From Halomonas socia (GTDB lineage Bacteria; Pseudomonadota; Gammaproteobacteria; Pseudomonadales; Halomonadaceae): 64,000 bases of DNA. The position numbers were made by a program, and so were the translations under genes. Under the pieces are notes generated by a model that had not been told where the DNA came from, ran no database searches, and saw nothing but the letters and a program-made list of their open reading frames with translations. Where the stretch lies: NCBI RefSeq assembly GCF_010977575.1, contig NZ_CP048812.1:4216001-4280000 (forward strand), written 5' to 3'. This document shows positions 46,570-56,296 of the stretch, one piece after another (the stretch's first letter is position 1; the number at the start of each line of letters is the position of its first letter).

Positions 46570-48434
46570 TCACAGCGGCCACACCAGCATGATCATCGGA
46601 ATCGCTACCAGCAGCACCACCAGCGACAGCGGCAGGCCGAGCTTCCAGTAGTCGCTGAAGCGATATCCACCCGGCCCATGACCAGAGTGCTGGACTGGTG
46701 GCCGATGGGTGTCAGGAAGGCGCAGGAGGCGCTTACCGCCACCACCATCAGGAAAGGGTCGAGCGACAGGCCGAAGCCGCTTGCCAGGCTGGCGGCAATC
46801 GGCGCCATCAGCAGCGCCGCAGCGGCATTGTTGATCACGTTGGAGAGCAGCGTAGAGATCACGAACAGCGCCACCAGGGTGGCCACCGGCGGCCAGCCGC
46901 TGCCCAGCGCCAGCATCGCCTCGGCGATCAACGCCGCGCCACCGCTGGTATCCAGCGCCTCGCCCACCGGCAGCATTGCCGCCAGCAGCACGATTACCGG
47001 CCCGTCGATGGCCTGATAGCCGTCGCGCAGCGGCAATACGCCAACCAGCAGCGACACCAGCGCCGCCGTGGAGAGTGCCACCGCCGCCGGCAACAGGTCG
47101 GTGAGCATGGCGATGATCGCCAATACGAAGATCCCGAGCGACAACAGCAGCATGCGCGGCTGGCCGATGGTCAGATTGCGATTGGCCAGCGGCAGGCAGC
47201 CCAGCGTCGCCAGGCTTTCGGCCAGCCCGCCCTCGTCACCCTGCAGCAACAGCACGTCGCCAGGTTTGAAGCGGATCTCGCGCAGGCGCTGCTTGAGCCG
47301 CGAGCCGTCGCGAGCCACCGCCACCAGGTGCAGGCCGTGCTGGTTCTGCAGGCGCAGCTGTACCACGGTGCGGTTGACCATCATCGAATCGTTGCGCACC
47401 ACCGCCTCGACCAGTTGCAGGCCTTCGGTATCGACCCCGTTGCGCTTCTTCTTGCCCTGCTTGTCCTTCTTTTGCTGCGTCTCCTCATCTCGCGCCGTCT
47501 CCTTGGCGGTATCGGCATCCTCCCCTTCGTCTTCGTCTTCGTCCTCGGCCTCCGCCCCCAGCGACAGTCCGGCCTTATCCTCGAGCAGCCTCATCTCCTC
47601 GGGGCCGCCCTCCACCAGCAGAATATCGCCTTCTCGAAGGCTGCCGTGGAAAGCGTGGCCGGCTCGTCGCTTGTCATCACGCACCACCGCCAGCACCGGA
47701 ATGGTCTCCTCCAGCGCCTCGTGCATCTCGCGTAGGGTCCAGCCGATGGCCTTGGACTCCTCCCCCACCTTGAGCTCGACCAGGTAGTTGTCGGTGTCGA
47801 ACAGCTCCTCGGCGGACGACTGCCCCTCGCGGCGCGGGGTCAGTCGCCAGCCCACCAGTACGATGAAGGCAAGCCCTACCGCCGCTACCACTGCGCCAAC
47901 GGGAAAGAACGAGAACATGCCGAAGTTCTCGCCGCTCTGGGCACCGCGGTAGCTGGCAATGATGATGTTCGGCGGGGTGCCGATCAGCGTCATCAGGCCG
48001 CCCAGCAGCGAACCGAAGGCCAGCGGCATGAGCAACAGCGAGGGGGAACTATCGTGCTCGCGGGCCATGCGCATCGCTACCGGTAGCAGCAGTGCCAGCG
48101 CCCCGACGTTGTTCATTACCGCCGAGAGCACCGTGACGGTGCCGGTCAACACCAGCAGCTGCAGCACCAGCCGCTCGCCCACCTTGAGCGCCTGCTCGGC
48201 GATCACATCAACCAGCCCCGAGCGCTCGAAGCCCTTGCTCAGCACCAGCACCGCAGCCACGGTGATCACCGCCGGATGGCCGAAGCCCATGAAAGCGTCA
48301 TCGGCCTCCACCAGCCCCAACATCACCGATGCCAGCAGTGCCGTAAGCGCCACCAGATCGTAGCGGAAGCGCCCCCAGACGAAGGCCGCCAGGGTCAGAC
48401 CCAGAACGATGAATACCAGCGTGCTATCGGCCAC
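46570..48434 (-). CDS. SLC13-family permease with RCK/TrkA-C domains, frameshifted at its C-terminus
   Basis: A membrane protein of about 620 residues. Transmembrane halves at both ends enclose a cytosolic region with two TrkA-C-like domains ([33 protein letters not shown] and LVAVARDGS... [12 protein letters not shown] type) separated by an acidic-then-basic linker ([10 protein letters not shown]... [11 protein letters not shown] type). It resembles DASS/sulfate-type carriers; the substrate is unclear. As written the frame ends at 46605 in WCCW. Restoring one C near 46673-46676 gives a normal C-terminus ending PMIMLVWPL at 46570, right after the terminator. Likely sequence error. Confidence 0.8.
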
Positions 48435-48566
48435 GGCTTTCTCACCTCCCTGTTGAGCGCATCATGACCAGCACAACAGGAGAGCCTTACGAACGCCAGT
48501 ATTATTTAGAAAAGCCCCGCCGAAGCAGGGCCTTGACGCCATCCAGTGGATACCACTCGCGCGTGG

Positions 48567-49373
48567 CTACCTGGCCATCTTCTCCAGCATGCGCTGGACC
48601 GCCTCGAGATGCTCTGGCTCGTTATGGCAGAGGCCCTGAAAGGTCGCACACAGGTCGAGAAAGTCCTTGAGCTCCATGCGGCTGCCCTGCTTCATCAAGC
48701 GCTTGGTGAGTCGTGTTGCCTTGGGCGGCTGGGCGGCAAACTGTGCCGCCAGCTCGCCTACCCGGCTCATCAGTGCATCATGCTCGACCACCTCGAGCAC
48801 GATGCCGTAATCGCGGGCCTCCTCGGCGCCGATCACCCGGCCCGAGAGGGTCAACTCGAAGGCGCGCTGATAGCCGATCAGGCGCTGCAAGAACCAGGCG
48901 CCACCGTCACCGGGAATGATCCCCAGGTTGAGGAAGGTTTCGCCGAACTTGGCCTTGTCCGAGGCGATACGAATATCGGCCATATTGGCCAGGTCGAAGC
49001 CGGCGCCGATGGCCGGGCCGTTGACCGCGGCGATGACCGGCACTTCGACGGCCTGCAACTTCAGCGGGATGCGCTGGATACCATGCCGGTAGCGCTCAGC
49101 GACCTCGGCCACGTCGCCGGCGAAATCGCCGCCGCGCTCGGCCATATCCTTGACGTTGCCGCCGGCACTGAACGCCGAACCGGCGCCGGTGATCACCACT
49201 ACCGAGACGTCGTCGCAGCGGTTGACCCACTCCGCCACCGCGACGATATCCTCGATCAACGCGGTGCCGGTCAGGGCATTGCGCACGTCGTGGCGATTCA
49301 GGGTCAGGGTCGCCACGCGCGCCTCCACGGTCAGCCTGGCGTCGTTGAGCGAAGGTAGGGGCACGGTAGTCAT
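48567..49373 (-). CDS. Enoyl-CoA hydratase/isomerase family protein
   Basis: A 268-residue crotonase-fold protein. The oxyanion-hole strands are SAFSAGGNVKDM (about 65-76) and NGPAIGAGFDLANMADI. A catalytic Glu is plausible in GIIPGDGGAWFLQRLIG, where the usual position holds Asp. It is the third gene of the ECH-synthetase-ECH operon and overlaps the synthetase by 4 bp. It probably acts on a CoA ester made by the neighbouring synthetase; the substrate is unknown. Confidence 0.85.
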   Translation of the reverse strand: MTTVPLPSLNDARLTVEARVATLTLNRHDVRNALTGTALIEDIVAVAEWVNRCDDVSVVVITGAGSAFSAGGNVKDMAERGGDFAGDVAEVAERYRHGIQRIPLKLQAVEVPVIAAVNGPAIGAGFDLANMADIRIASDKAKFGETFLNLGIIPGDGGAWFLQRLIGYQRAFELTLSGRVIGAEEARDYGIVLEVVEHDALMSRVGELAAQFAAQPPKATRLTKRLMKQGSRMELKDFLDLCATFQGLCHNEPEHLEAVQRMLEKMAR

Positions 49374-51556
49374 GACGGGGTCTCCTGGGTCGGGGAATCG
49401 AGGATGATGCGCGCATCGACCAGCGCATAGCCATCGGCGTTGGCAATCACCGGATTGAGATCGAGCTCGGCGATCTCCGGGTAGGCGGCAACGATGCTCG
49501 AGACGCTCAGCAGCAGCGCCACCAGCGCCTCGCGGTCCACCGCCTGCTCGCCGCGCACCCCATCGAGAATCTTGCGCGCCTTGATCTGGTCGACCATCGA
49601 GCGCGCATCGACGGGCGACAGAGGAATGGCGCGGAAGGCCACGTCCTCCAGCACTTCGACGAAGATACCGCCAAGGCCGAACATCAGCACCGGACCGAAG
49701 ATCGGGTCGCGGCTCACGCCGACAATCACCTCGACGCCCTTGGGCGCCATCGGTGCCACTAGCACCCCTTCGACCTCGGCGTCAGGGTCGTAGGCGCGGC
49801 ACGACGCCAGGATCGCCTCCCACGCCGCGCCGAGTGCCGCTTTGCCGACCAGGTTGAGGCGCACCCCACCGGCATCGGACTTGTGCAGGATGTCCTTGGA
49901 GACCACCTTCATCGCCAGCGGCACTCCGCCAAGCTCGGCGGCCACTGCGGCCAGTTGCTCGGGCCCCGTGACCAGGCGCTCCTCGAGCACCGGCACGCCG
50001 TGGGCGCGCAGCAGCGCCTTGGCCTCGGGCTCGAGCAGATCGCGGCCGGCAGCCAACGCAGCATTGATGGCTATCTCGCTGTCGGGGTCGCGGGGCACCG
50101 CCGGCGGCAGACGATGAGCGCGGCTGACGTTCAGATAGTGGCCGCGCTCGCCGAGGGCCGCCAGCAGCCGCACGGCATGCTCGATGGAGGCGTAGATCGG
50201 CAGCCCCGCCTCGTGCAATCGGCGCAGCGCCGGTGGCTTGACCGGGGTATAGAGGCTGTAGATCACCAGCGGCTTGGTGGTCGCCTTGGCCAGATCGACC
50301 ATCGCCTCGGCGCCGCGCATTTCATCGCCCAGCAGCGACTCGGCGAAGCGGATGCTGTAGCCGCCGAACATGCCGACCAGGAACACGCTGTCGACGCTGT
50401 CGTCGGCGGCAACGATCTCCATGCAGGTGGCCAGCAGCGAGGGATTGGCGTCGGTGGACCCGGCCACATCCACCGGATTGACGGTAGACGCCTGGGGGAA
50501 CAGTATCTCGCGCAGCCGGGCACGGGTCGTCTCGGAGAGCTCGGCGAGTTCCAGGCCCGCCTCGGCGAGGCGGTCGGAGGCGATGGTGGCCTGGCCGCCG
50601 CCGTCGGAGACCACCGCCACGCGCTTGCCGCTGGCCTTCTGCAGCAGCCCGAGCCCCTCGGCCACCGGCAGGATCTCGTCGGAGTACTGCACCACGCTGA
50701 CCCCGGCCTGCTTGAGCAGATCCACGGTCATCGCGTAGCTGCCGGCCAGTGCCCCGGTGTGCGAACTGGCGGCCTTCTGGCCCTGCTCCGTGGAGCCTGA
50801 CTTGTACACCACCACCGGCTTCATGGCGGTGACCTCGCGGGCCACGTCGAGAAACTTGCGGCCATGGCGGAACCCTTCAACGTAGAGCGTCGCCACCCGG
50901 GTATGCTCATCCTCGCCCAGGTAGCGCAGGTAGTCGTTGAAGCCGATATCGCTCTGGTTGCCGGGGCCAACGTAGGTCGAGAAACCCACCTGGCCGTTGT
51001 GCTGAGCCTCCAGCGCCAGCGACAGCAGCATGTTGCCCGACTGCGAGATGATCCCTACGTCGCCGCGGCGCACGTTGTCCAGCGCCAGCAGGTTGATGCG
51101 ATGATGGAGGTTGAAGATCCCCGAGGTATTGGGACCGATGATGCGCACGCCGTGGGCGCGCGCCTTGTCCATCATCGCCTGCTCCAGGGCAGCCCCCTCG
51201 CCGCCGATTTCGGCGAAGCCACTGGCGAGGATCACCGCACCCTTGATGCCACGCCGCCCGCACTCGGCGATCAGCTCGGGCACGCTGGCCGCCGGCGTGC
51301 AGATCAGCGCCAGTTCGGGGCTGCCGGGAATCGCCGTCACCGACGGCCAGGCCTTGACGCCGAGGATCATGTCGGCCTTGGGATTGACCGGATAGATGTC
51401 ACCGCGGTAGCCATCCTTGATCAGGCCGACCATGGCCTTGTAGCCACGCTTGGTGGGGTCGGAGGAGGCACCGATCACGGCGATGCCGGTGGGTGCCAGG
51501 ATAGCGTGCAGCGGACTGCGGCTCGGCAGATGTCCTTCGATGGGATTCATGTTCAC
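49370..51556 (-). CDS. NDP-forming acyl-CoA synthetase (acetate-CoA ligase family)
   Basis: A 728-residue fused alpha-beta acyl-CoA synthetase. The N-terminal CoA-binding domain (GIAVIGASSDPTKRGYKAM, about 24-42) is followed by succinyl-CoA-ligase-like domains, with the phospho-His in ASSHTGALAGSY (about 262), and a C-terminal ATP-grasp (PLAMKVVSKDILHKSDAGGVRL). There is no GNAT domain, so it is not a Pat acetyltransferase. Both ends overlap the flanking hydratase genes by 4 bp, so the three proteins are made together. It should activate a carboxylic acid to its CoA ester. Confidence 0.88.
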   Translation of the reverse strand: MNMNPIEGHLPSRSPLHAILAPTGIAVIGASSDPTKRGYKAMVGLIKDGYRGDIYPVNPKADMILGVKAWPSVTAIPGSPELALICTPAASVPELIAECGRRGIKGAVILASGFAEIGGEGAALEQAMMDKARAHGVRIIGPNTSGIFNLHHRINLLALDNVRRGDVGIISQSGNMLLSLALEAQHNGQVGFSTYVGPGNQSDIGFNDYLRYLGEDEHTRVATLYVEGFRHGRKFLDVAREVTAMKPVVVYKSGSTEQGQKAASSHTGALAGSYAMTVDLLKQAGVSVVQYSDEILPVAEGLGLLQKASGKRVAVVSDGGGQATIASDRLAEAGLELAELSETTRARLREILFPQASTVNPVDVAGSTDANPSLLATCMEIVAADDSVDSVFLVGMFGGYSIRFAESLLGDEMRGAEAMVDLAKATTKPLVIYSLYTPVKPPALRRLHEAGLPIYASIEHAVRLLAALGERGHYLNVSRAHRLPPAVPRDPDSEIAINAALAAGRDLLEPEAKALLRAHGVPVLEERLVTGPEQLAAVAAELGGVPLAMKVVSKDILHKSDAGGVRLNLVGKAALGAAWEAILASCRAYDPDAEVEGVLVAPMAPKGVEVIVGVSRDPIFGPVLMFGLGGIFVEVLEDVAFRAIPLSPVDARSMVDQIKARKILDGVRGEQAVDREALVALLLSVSSIVAAYPEIAELDLNPVIANADGYALVDARIILDSPTQETPS

Positions 51557-52347
51557 TTCCCCTTGAAGCGCGGCGTACGCTTCTCGGCGAAGGCATCGAC
51601 ACCCTCCTGCCAGTCATCGGTAGTCGAGCAGGTGAAGACCGCATCCAGCTCCTGCTGCAGCTGGCTTTCCAGCCCCGTCTCGCTGGCCTGGTTGACCAGC
51701 CGCTTGAGCATCGCCATGGATACCGGCGCCTGCTTGGCCAGGGTCTGGGCCAGTCGCTCGGCTTCCTGGAGCAGCGACGCGGCCGGCCAGTGGTCGCTGG
51801 CCAGGCCGATGCGCGTTGCCTGCTCGCCGTCGATCCGCTTGCCGGTATAGAGCAGCTCGCGTGCCATGCCCAGGCCCACCAGCTGCGGTAGCAGCTTGGA
51901 AACCCCACCGCCTACGCAGGTACCGATGCTGGTCTCTGGGAACCCCAGCTGCGCCTCATCGGCCATCACGATGAAATCGCAGGCCACCGCCATTTCGGCC
52001 CCGGCGCCCAACGCATAGCCGTTGACTGCGGCGATCACCGGCTTGTCGAGGCGCAGGATTGCTTCGCACACGTCGTTACCCAGTTGCAGGTATTCGCGGC
52101 GCTGATAGAGGGTACGCGCGGCACCGCCGTGCTCCTTCATGTCGGCCCCCACGCAGAAGGCCCGCCCTTCGCCGGTGAGGACCACCGCGCGCACATCAGG
52201 ATCGCGCTCGGCGCCTGCCAGGGCATCGAGCAGCTCATGATAGAGCCCTTCGACGACGGCATTGAGGCGCTGGGGACGGTTGAAACGAATGATAGTGACC
52301 GGCGCGCGGTGCTCGACGATCAGGGTCTCATAGGCGGGGCGGCGCAT
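51553..52347 (-). CDS. Enoyl-CoA hydratase/isomerase family protein
   Basis: A 264-residue crotonase-fold protein, first gene of the operon. The oxyanion-hole segments are RAFCVGADMKEH (about 62-73) and NGYALGAGAEMAVACDF, with the Glu of GFPETSIG at the position of a catalytic acid. AAGGAG lies five bases before the ATG. It is divergent from an RpiR-type regulator. It differs clearly from the other hydratase of the operon, suggesting successive steps. Confidence 0.88.
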   Translation of the reverse strand: MRRPAYETLIVEHRAPVTIIRFNRPQRLNAVVEGLYHELLDALAGAERDPDVRAVVLTGEGRAFCVGADMKEHGGAARTLYQRREYLQLGNDVCEAILRLDKPVIAAVNGYALGAGAEMAVACDFIVMADEAQLGFPETSIGTCVGGGVSKLLPQLVGLGMARELLYTGKRIDGEQATRIGLASDHWPAASLLQEAERLAQTLAKQAPVSMAMLKRLVNQASETGLESQLQQELDAVFTCSTTDDWQEGVDAFAEKRTPRFKGK

Positions 52348-52402
52348 CTGTGCTCCTTGGCGAATGCCCGAGGAATTGACAAATAGAACAAAAGTGTCGC
52401 AG

Positions 52403-52431
52403 ATAAAATTTTAACGGCACGTTTGTATCAA
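52403..52431 (-). promoter_or_regulatory. Probable promoter of the hydratase-synthetase operon
   Basis: On the minus strand TTGATA (52431-52426) and TTTTAT (52408-52403) are spaced 17 bp apart in a 228-bp AT-rich divergent gap. On the rpiR side (52465-52512) TGTCAC and GTGACA form an inverted repeat that could be the RpiR operator. Confidence 0.45.
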
Positions 52432-52575
52432 CGGCATGCTAGGGGCGAGCATCGGCATGTGTCAATACGTACGTGTCACTATTTTATAAATACCGAACCA
52501 TCTGTGACACTCAGGGCCGCGGCAATGCGTTACAATGCCGCCCCCATCGAGCAGCCGGATAACAACGAGGTCACG

Positions 52576-53472
52576 ATGACGCAGGATCACGCCACCGCTC
52601 ACATCACCACCCTCGATGCCGTCAATCAGGCCCTTGCCGAGAGCTATTCGGAGCTCAGCCCACAGCTCAAGCTCGCCGCACGCTACGTACTCGACCACCC
52701 CATGGAGATCGCCTTCCAGTCGATCCGCAAGTCGGCCTCCGCCGCCGAGGTGACCTCATCGACGTTGATGCGGCTGGCCAAGCGGCTGGGCTTCGATAGC
52801 TACGAACAGTTCCGCGAGATCTTCCAGTCGGCGGTTCAGGCCGGCCCCATCGAACTCTCGGGGCGCGCCTCGAGCCTCAAGGCGCTGGCCGGGAGTGACG
52901 ATCAGGTGTTCGTCGACGTGGGTGATACCGCCTTCGACAACATCGGCCGGCTGTTCACCGCCGATATGCAGCCCAAGGTCCGCGATGCCGCCGAGCGCCT
53001 GCTGGCCGCAGGCAAGGTGGCGGTGGTGGGGTTTCGTGATGCCTTCGCCTGTGCCTACCACTTCGCCTACGTGGGGCGCATCGCGATGCCCAACGTACAG
53101 CTGATTCGTGGCCAGGAAGGCGGATTGCTCACCGAGCTTGCCACCTTCGGCGAGGGCGATGTGGTAGTGGCCTTCGGCTTCGACCCCTACTGCGCCGAGA
53201 CCGTCAGAGCTCTCGAGGTGACCCGCGCCAACGGCGTCGAGGCCATCGTGGTCACCGACACCCTGCGCTCGCCGCTGGTACCCGGCGCCGCGCTGACCTT
53301 CAATATCGCCACCGCCACACCGCACTTCTTTCCGTCGATCCTCTCGGCGATCACCCTGATCGAGGCGATCCTCGCCGAGTGCGTGGCCTACGGGCCGGAA
53401 GCGCTGGTCGATAACGTCACCCGCTTCGAATCGCGGATGCGCGAGCTCGGCGCCTATATCGATCTGGAGTAG
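52576..53472 (+). CDS. MurR/RpiR-family transcriptional regulator
   Basis: A 298-residue regulator with an N-terminal RpiR helix-turn-helix (MEIAFQSIRKSASAAEVTSSTLMRLAKRLGFDSYEQFREIFQ, about residues 37-78) and a C-terminal SIS domain (VAVVGFRDAFACAYHFAY, VVVAFGFDPYCAETVRALE). SIS domains usually bind phosphosugars, but here the divergent partner operon handles CoA esters, so the ligand may be different. I use ATG 52576; the longer frame runs into the promoter region. Confidence 0.85.
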   Translation: MTQDHATAHITTLDAVNQALAESYSELSPQLKLAARYVLDHPMEIAFQSIRKSASAAEVTSSTLMRLAKRLGFDSYEQFREIFQSAVQAGPIELSGRASSLKALAGSDDQVFVDVGDTAFDNIGRLFTADMQPKVRDAAERLLAAGKVAVVGFRDAFACAYHFAYVGRIAMPNVQLIRGQEGGLLTELATFGEGDVVVAFGFDPYCAETVRALEVTRANGVEAIVVTDTLRSPLVPGAALTFNIATATPHFFPSILSAITLIEAILAECVAYGPEALVDNVTRFESRMRELGAYIDLE

Positions 53473-53480
53473 CAAAACGA

Positions 53481-53508
53481 CGGCGCCCGCCTGAAAAGGC
53501 GGGCGCCG
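53481..53508. terminator. Terminator between rpiR-type gene and quinone oxidoreductase
   Basis: A 12-bp GC-rich perfect stem (CGGCGCCCGCCT / AGGCGGGCGCCG) capped by a stable GAAA tetraloop. No T tract, but it sits between convergent genes. Confidence 0.65.
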
Positions 53509-53529
53509 CGAAGGTCTACAGCGAGCTGC

Positions 53530-54507
53530 TCAGGGCAGCAGAATGGTCGAACCGGTGGTCTTGCGGCTGGCCAGCGCCTGCTGGGCCTTGCCGGCCTCTT
53601 CCAGGGCGAAGCGCTGGGCGATGTCGATCTTGATCTTGCCGCTCTCGAGCATCGCGAACAGATCCTGGCACATCGCCTCGAAGCGCTCGCGGGTGTCGGC
53701 GTAGCCGTTGAGGCTGGGGCGGGTCACGAACAGCGAGCCCTTCTGGTTGAGGATACCGATATTGACCCCTTCCACGGCCCCCGAGGCGTTGCCGAAGCTG
53801 ACCATCAGCGAACGCGGCTTGAGGCAATCCAGCGAGGTCTCCCAGGTGTCTTTGCCCACCGAGTCGTAGACCACGTCGCACATCGCGCCGTCGGTCAATT
53901 CCTTGACCCGCTCGACGACGTCCTCCTTGGTGTAGTCGATGGTCGCCCAGGCGCCGTTCTGCTTGGCCAGCGCCGCCTTCTCCGGCGAGCTGACGGTACC
54001 GATCAGCTTGACGCCCAGCTCACGCGCCCACTGGCAAGCGATCGAGCCAACGCCGCCGGCCGCGGCATGCCACAGGATGGTTTCGCCACCCTTCAATTCA
54101 TAGGTTTGGCGCATCAGGTACTGCACGGTCAGCCCCTTGAGCATGCTGGCCGCGGCGGTATCGCAGTCGATGCCGTCGGGCAGCACCGCCACCTTGGCGG
54201 CCGGCAGGGTGTGCACCTCGGCATAGGAACCGAGCGGCCCCTGGGCGTAGGCGACGCGATCGCCGACCTTGAGATGGGTGACGCCCTCGCCGACTGCCTC
54301 GACCACGCCGGCACCTTCGGTGCCGAGGCCCGACGGCATCGACGGCGCCGGATACAGCCCGGTACGGAAGTAGATATCGATGAAGTTGAGGCCCACCGCC
54401 TGATTGCGGACCTGAACCTCGCCAGCGCCGGGCGCCTTGGGCTCGACGTCGACTAGCTCGAGGACCTCGGGCCCACCGGTCTTGGCAAACTCAATACGCT
54501 TGGCCAT
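53530..54507 (-). CDS. NADPH:quinone oxidoreductase (QOR, zinc-independent MDR family)
   Basis: A 325-residue medium-chain reductase. It has the QOR pattern VGLNFIDIYFRTGLYP (about 34-49), GTEGAGVVEAVGEGV (62-76), and the NADPH-binding loop HAAAGGVGSIACQWA (147-161). No zinc ligands are present. It reduces quinones with NADPH, and the name is based on similarity to E. coli QorA. The gene is monocistronic. Confidence 0.9.
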   Translation of the reverse strand: MAKRIEFAKTGGPEVLELVDVEPKAPGAGEVQVRNQAVGLNFIDIYFRTGLYPAPSMPSGLGTEGAGVVEAVGEGVTHLKVGDRVAYAQGPLGSYAEVHTLPAAKVAVLPDGIDCDTAAASMLKGLTVQYLMRQTYELKGGETILWHAAAGGVGSIACQWARELGVKLIGTVSSPEKAALAKQNGAWATIDYTKEDVVERVKELTDGAMCDVVYDSVGKDTWETSLDCLKPRSLMVSFGNASGAVEGVNIGILNQKGSLFVTRPSLNGYADTRERFEAMCQDLFAMLESGKIKIDIAQRFALEEAGKAQQALASRKTTGSTILLP

Positions 54508-54569
54508 GGCATGCTTCCTTAGATTGCTAACGGGATGTCACGCTATCCAAACGCTGTTTCGTGCCCCGG

Positions 54570-55139
54570 TCAAGTCAGCGCGGCGGGGAAGGCCTCCAGC
54601 CCCTCGACGAAGTCGCGTTTTTCCGCCTCGAAGGCCTTGGCATCGTGCTTGAAGCGACGCAGCACCTGCTGCTCATCGATCTTGATCGTCGCTGCCAGCG
54701 CCGACAGCTGGGTAGCGGGATGCGCTGCCGCCAGGCCGATGCGTGCGTCCCGCTCACCGCCAAACCAGCGGCTGATGCCGCACGCCTGGTAGAAGGCTTC
54801 CTGCTCAGCATCGCTGGCATCGACGCGCAGCGGTGCCTTGAGCGCCAGCTCGGCGATCAGGCGTCGCTTGGGCTCGTCGTCATCTCCAAGGCGACACGCC
54901 AGGCGCAGCGTCATGCCCTCGCCGGCCTCGTCGAGCACCAGCAGCGCCAGCGCCTGGGGCGCGCCCTGGGCGTCGACAAGCGCCAGCAGCCGCGCCGCCT
55001 CCTCGGCGAACAGCACCCGCCGGGTGCCGGCAAACACCACCAGCGGCGTCAACCCCGCCGACTGGCCGTAGTGCTCGGCGCACAGCCGCGCCAGGCAGGC
55101 GTCGCGCTGGGCGACATCGGTGACATGCAAGACCTTCAT
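54570..55139 (-). CDS. Hypothetical protein, possibly acyl-CoA-binding-like fold
   Basis: A 189-residue soluble protein. The stretch FYQACGISRWFGGERDARIGLA resembles the end of a GNAT fold (AFYQxCGF...), and LTPLVVFAGTRRVLFA the middle strands, but the acetyl-CoA loop is not clear. I therefore do not name a function. It lies upstream of the quinone oxidoreductase (62-bp gap) on the same strand and may be co-transcribed. Confidence 0.55.
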   Translation of the reverse strand: MKVLHVTDVAQRDACLARLCAEHYGQSAGLTPLVVFAGTRRVLFAEEAARLLALVDAQGAPQALALLVLDEAGEGMTLRLACRLGDDDEPKRRLIAELALKAPLRVDASDAEQEAFYQACGISRWFGGERDARIGLAAAHPATQLSALAATIKIDEQQVLRRFKHDAKAFEAEKRDFVEGLEAFPAALT

Positions 55140-55318
55140 TCGACCACCTCGATTCCACGTACGGCGCGCTTGCCGGCACGCCCAAAACCGCGCAGCCTAG
55201 CATATCCTGCAGGATATCACCCTGGGTTCGCAGTAGAGCTGGCGCAGCTGCTCGCAGCGAGGGACGCCGGGGGCAGGGCCGTACCGCTCGAACTGATCCG
55301 TCGACCGGCCTGCAAGGC

Positions 55319-55395
55319 GGCGCTGTAAACCCGTCCCTGGGCGCTACCTTGCGCCATCCCTGGCGCAAACCGCCTTTTCGGCCGGTCCCCGGCGT
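55319..55395 (-). repeat. Dispersed intergenic repeat, copy 2
   Basis: GGCGCTGTAAACCC, TCCCTGGGCGCTACC, then the hairpin TGCGCCATCCCTGGCGCA and TCCCCGGCG. It is the inverted counterpart of the element at 38549-38622. It occupies the 362-bp gap between the hypothetical gene and the glycerophosphodiesterase gene; I see no ORF there. Confidence 0.75.
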
Positions 55396-55501
55396 TCTTC
55401 GCTTGGCTGCAACGGCAATGGCCCTGGGGCCAGGGAGGTAAGTAATGTGGTTGTCATCATGCTGAGATAATCTCGGCCAAACACTCAGGAGGGCCTAGCG
55501 A

Positions 55502-56296
55502 ATGTCATACGCCTATACCGCCGATGGGCTTCCCCGCACCATTGCCCACCGCGGGCTATCGGCGCATCTGCCGGAGAATACCCTGAGCGCGGTACGCGCA
55601 GCCAAGCAGATCGGCTGCGACTGGGTAGAGATCGACGTGCAACTGCTTGGCGACGGTACCCCGGTGATCTGGCACGACAACGGCGTACGGCGCTGCTCCA
55701 ACAGCCGCGGCAAGCTGGCCAAGCTCGACCTGGAGCGCGCCAGGGCGCTGGACGTGGGCGGCTGGTTCAGCAGCCACTTCGCCGGCGAACGCATGGCCAC
55801 CCTCGACGAGATGCTGGCGCTGCTCAACGAGCTGGAGATGGGCGTCAACCTGGAGCTCAAGGTCAACCGCGGCCGCGACCCGCTGGTACTGACCGACACC
55901 GTAATCCCCCTGGCGCTGGCGGCGCTGCCCGCCGAGCGCCTGATCGTCTCGTCGTTCAACCGCACGGCGCTGGATGCCGCGCGTGACGTCCAGCGCGACC
56001 CCGACAGGCTGCGCCTGGGGCTGCTCTTGGAGAAGACACCACGCGAGTGGCGACGCGACGCCGAGGCCCTCAGCGCCTTCAGCCTGCACGTCGACTGGCG
56101 CAAGCTGAAAGAGAAGCGCGCTCGGGAGATCAAGGACGCCGGCTACGCGCTGTTCTGCTATACCCCCAACGATCCCGTCGCCTTCACCCCGCAGTGGGCC
56201 TGGGGCGTCGACGGCGTGATCAGCGACGACCCGGCGCTGTTCAAGCACCACCTCCCCGAATCCGCCTCCCTACCCGAGCGCCTGACCGAGACTTGA
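55502..56296 (+). CDS. Glycerophosphodiester phosphodiesterase
   Basis: A 264-residue GDPD TIM-barrel enzyme, cytosolic (UgpQ-like, no signal). Visible catalytic motifs are IAHRGLSAHLPENT (His-Arg near residue 17, Glu), DWVEIDVQLLGDGTPVIWHDNGVRR and LELKVN. It splits glycerophosphodiesters to glycerol-3-phosphate and an alcohol, which may include glycerophosphocholine; that would feed choline to the betaine pathway, an inference. AGGAGG precedes the start codon. Confidence 0.9.
   Translation: MSYAYTADGLPRTIAHRGLSAHLPENTLSAVRAAKQIGCDWVEIDVQLLGDGTPVIWHDNGVRRCSNSRGKLAKLDLERARALDVGGWFSSHFAGERMATLDEMLALLNELEMGVNLELKVNRGRDPLVLTDTVIPLALAALPAERLIVSSFNRTALDAARDVQRDPDRLRLGLLLEKTPREWRRDAEALSAFSLHVDWRKLKEKRAREIKDAGYALFCYTPNDPVAFTPQWAWGVDGVISDDPALFKHHLPESASLPERLTET

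Noticed and set aside
49370-51556. Calling the acyl-CoA synthetase a Pat-type protein acetyltransferase
   Set aside because: The CoA-ligase domains are present but the C-terminal GNAT domain is absent.
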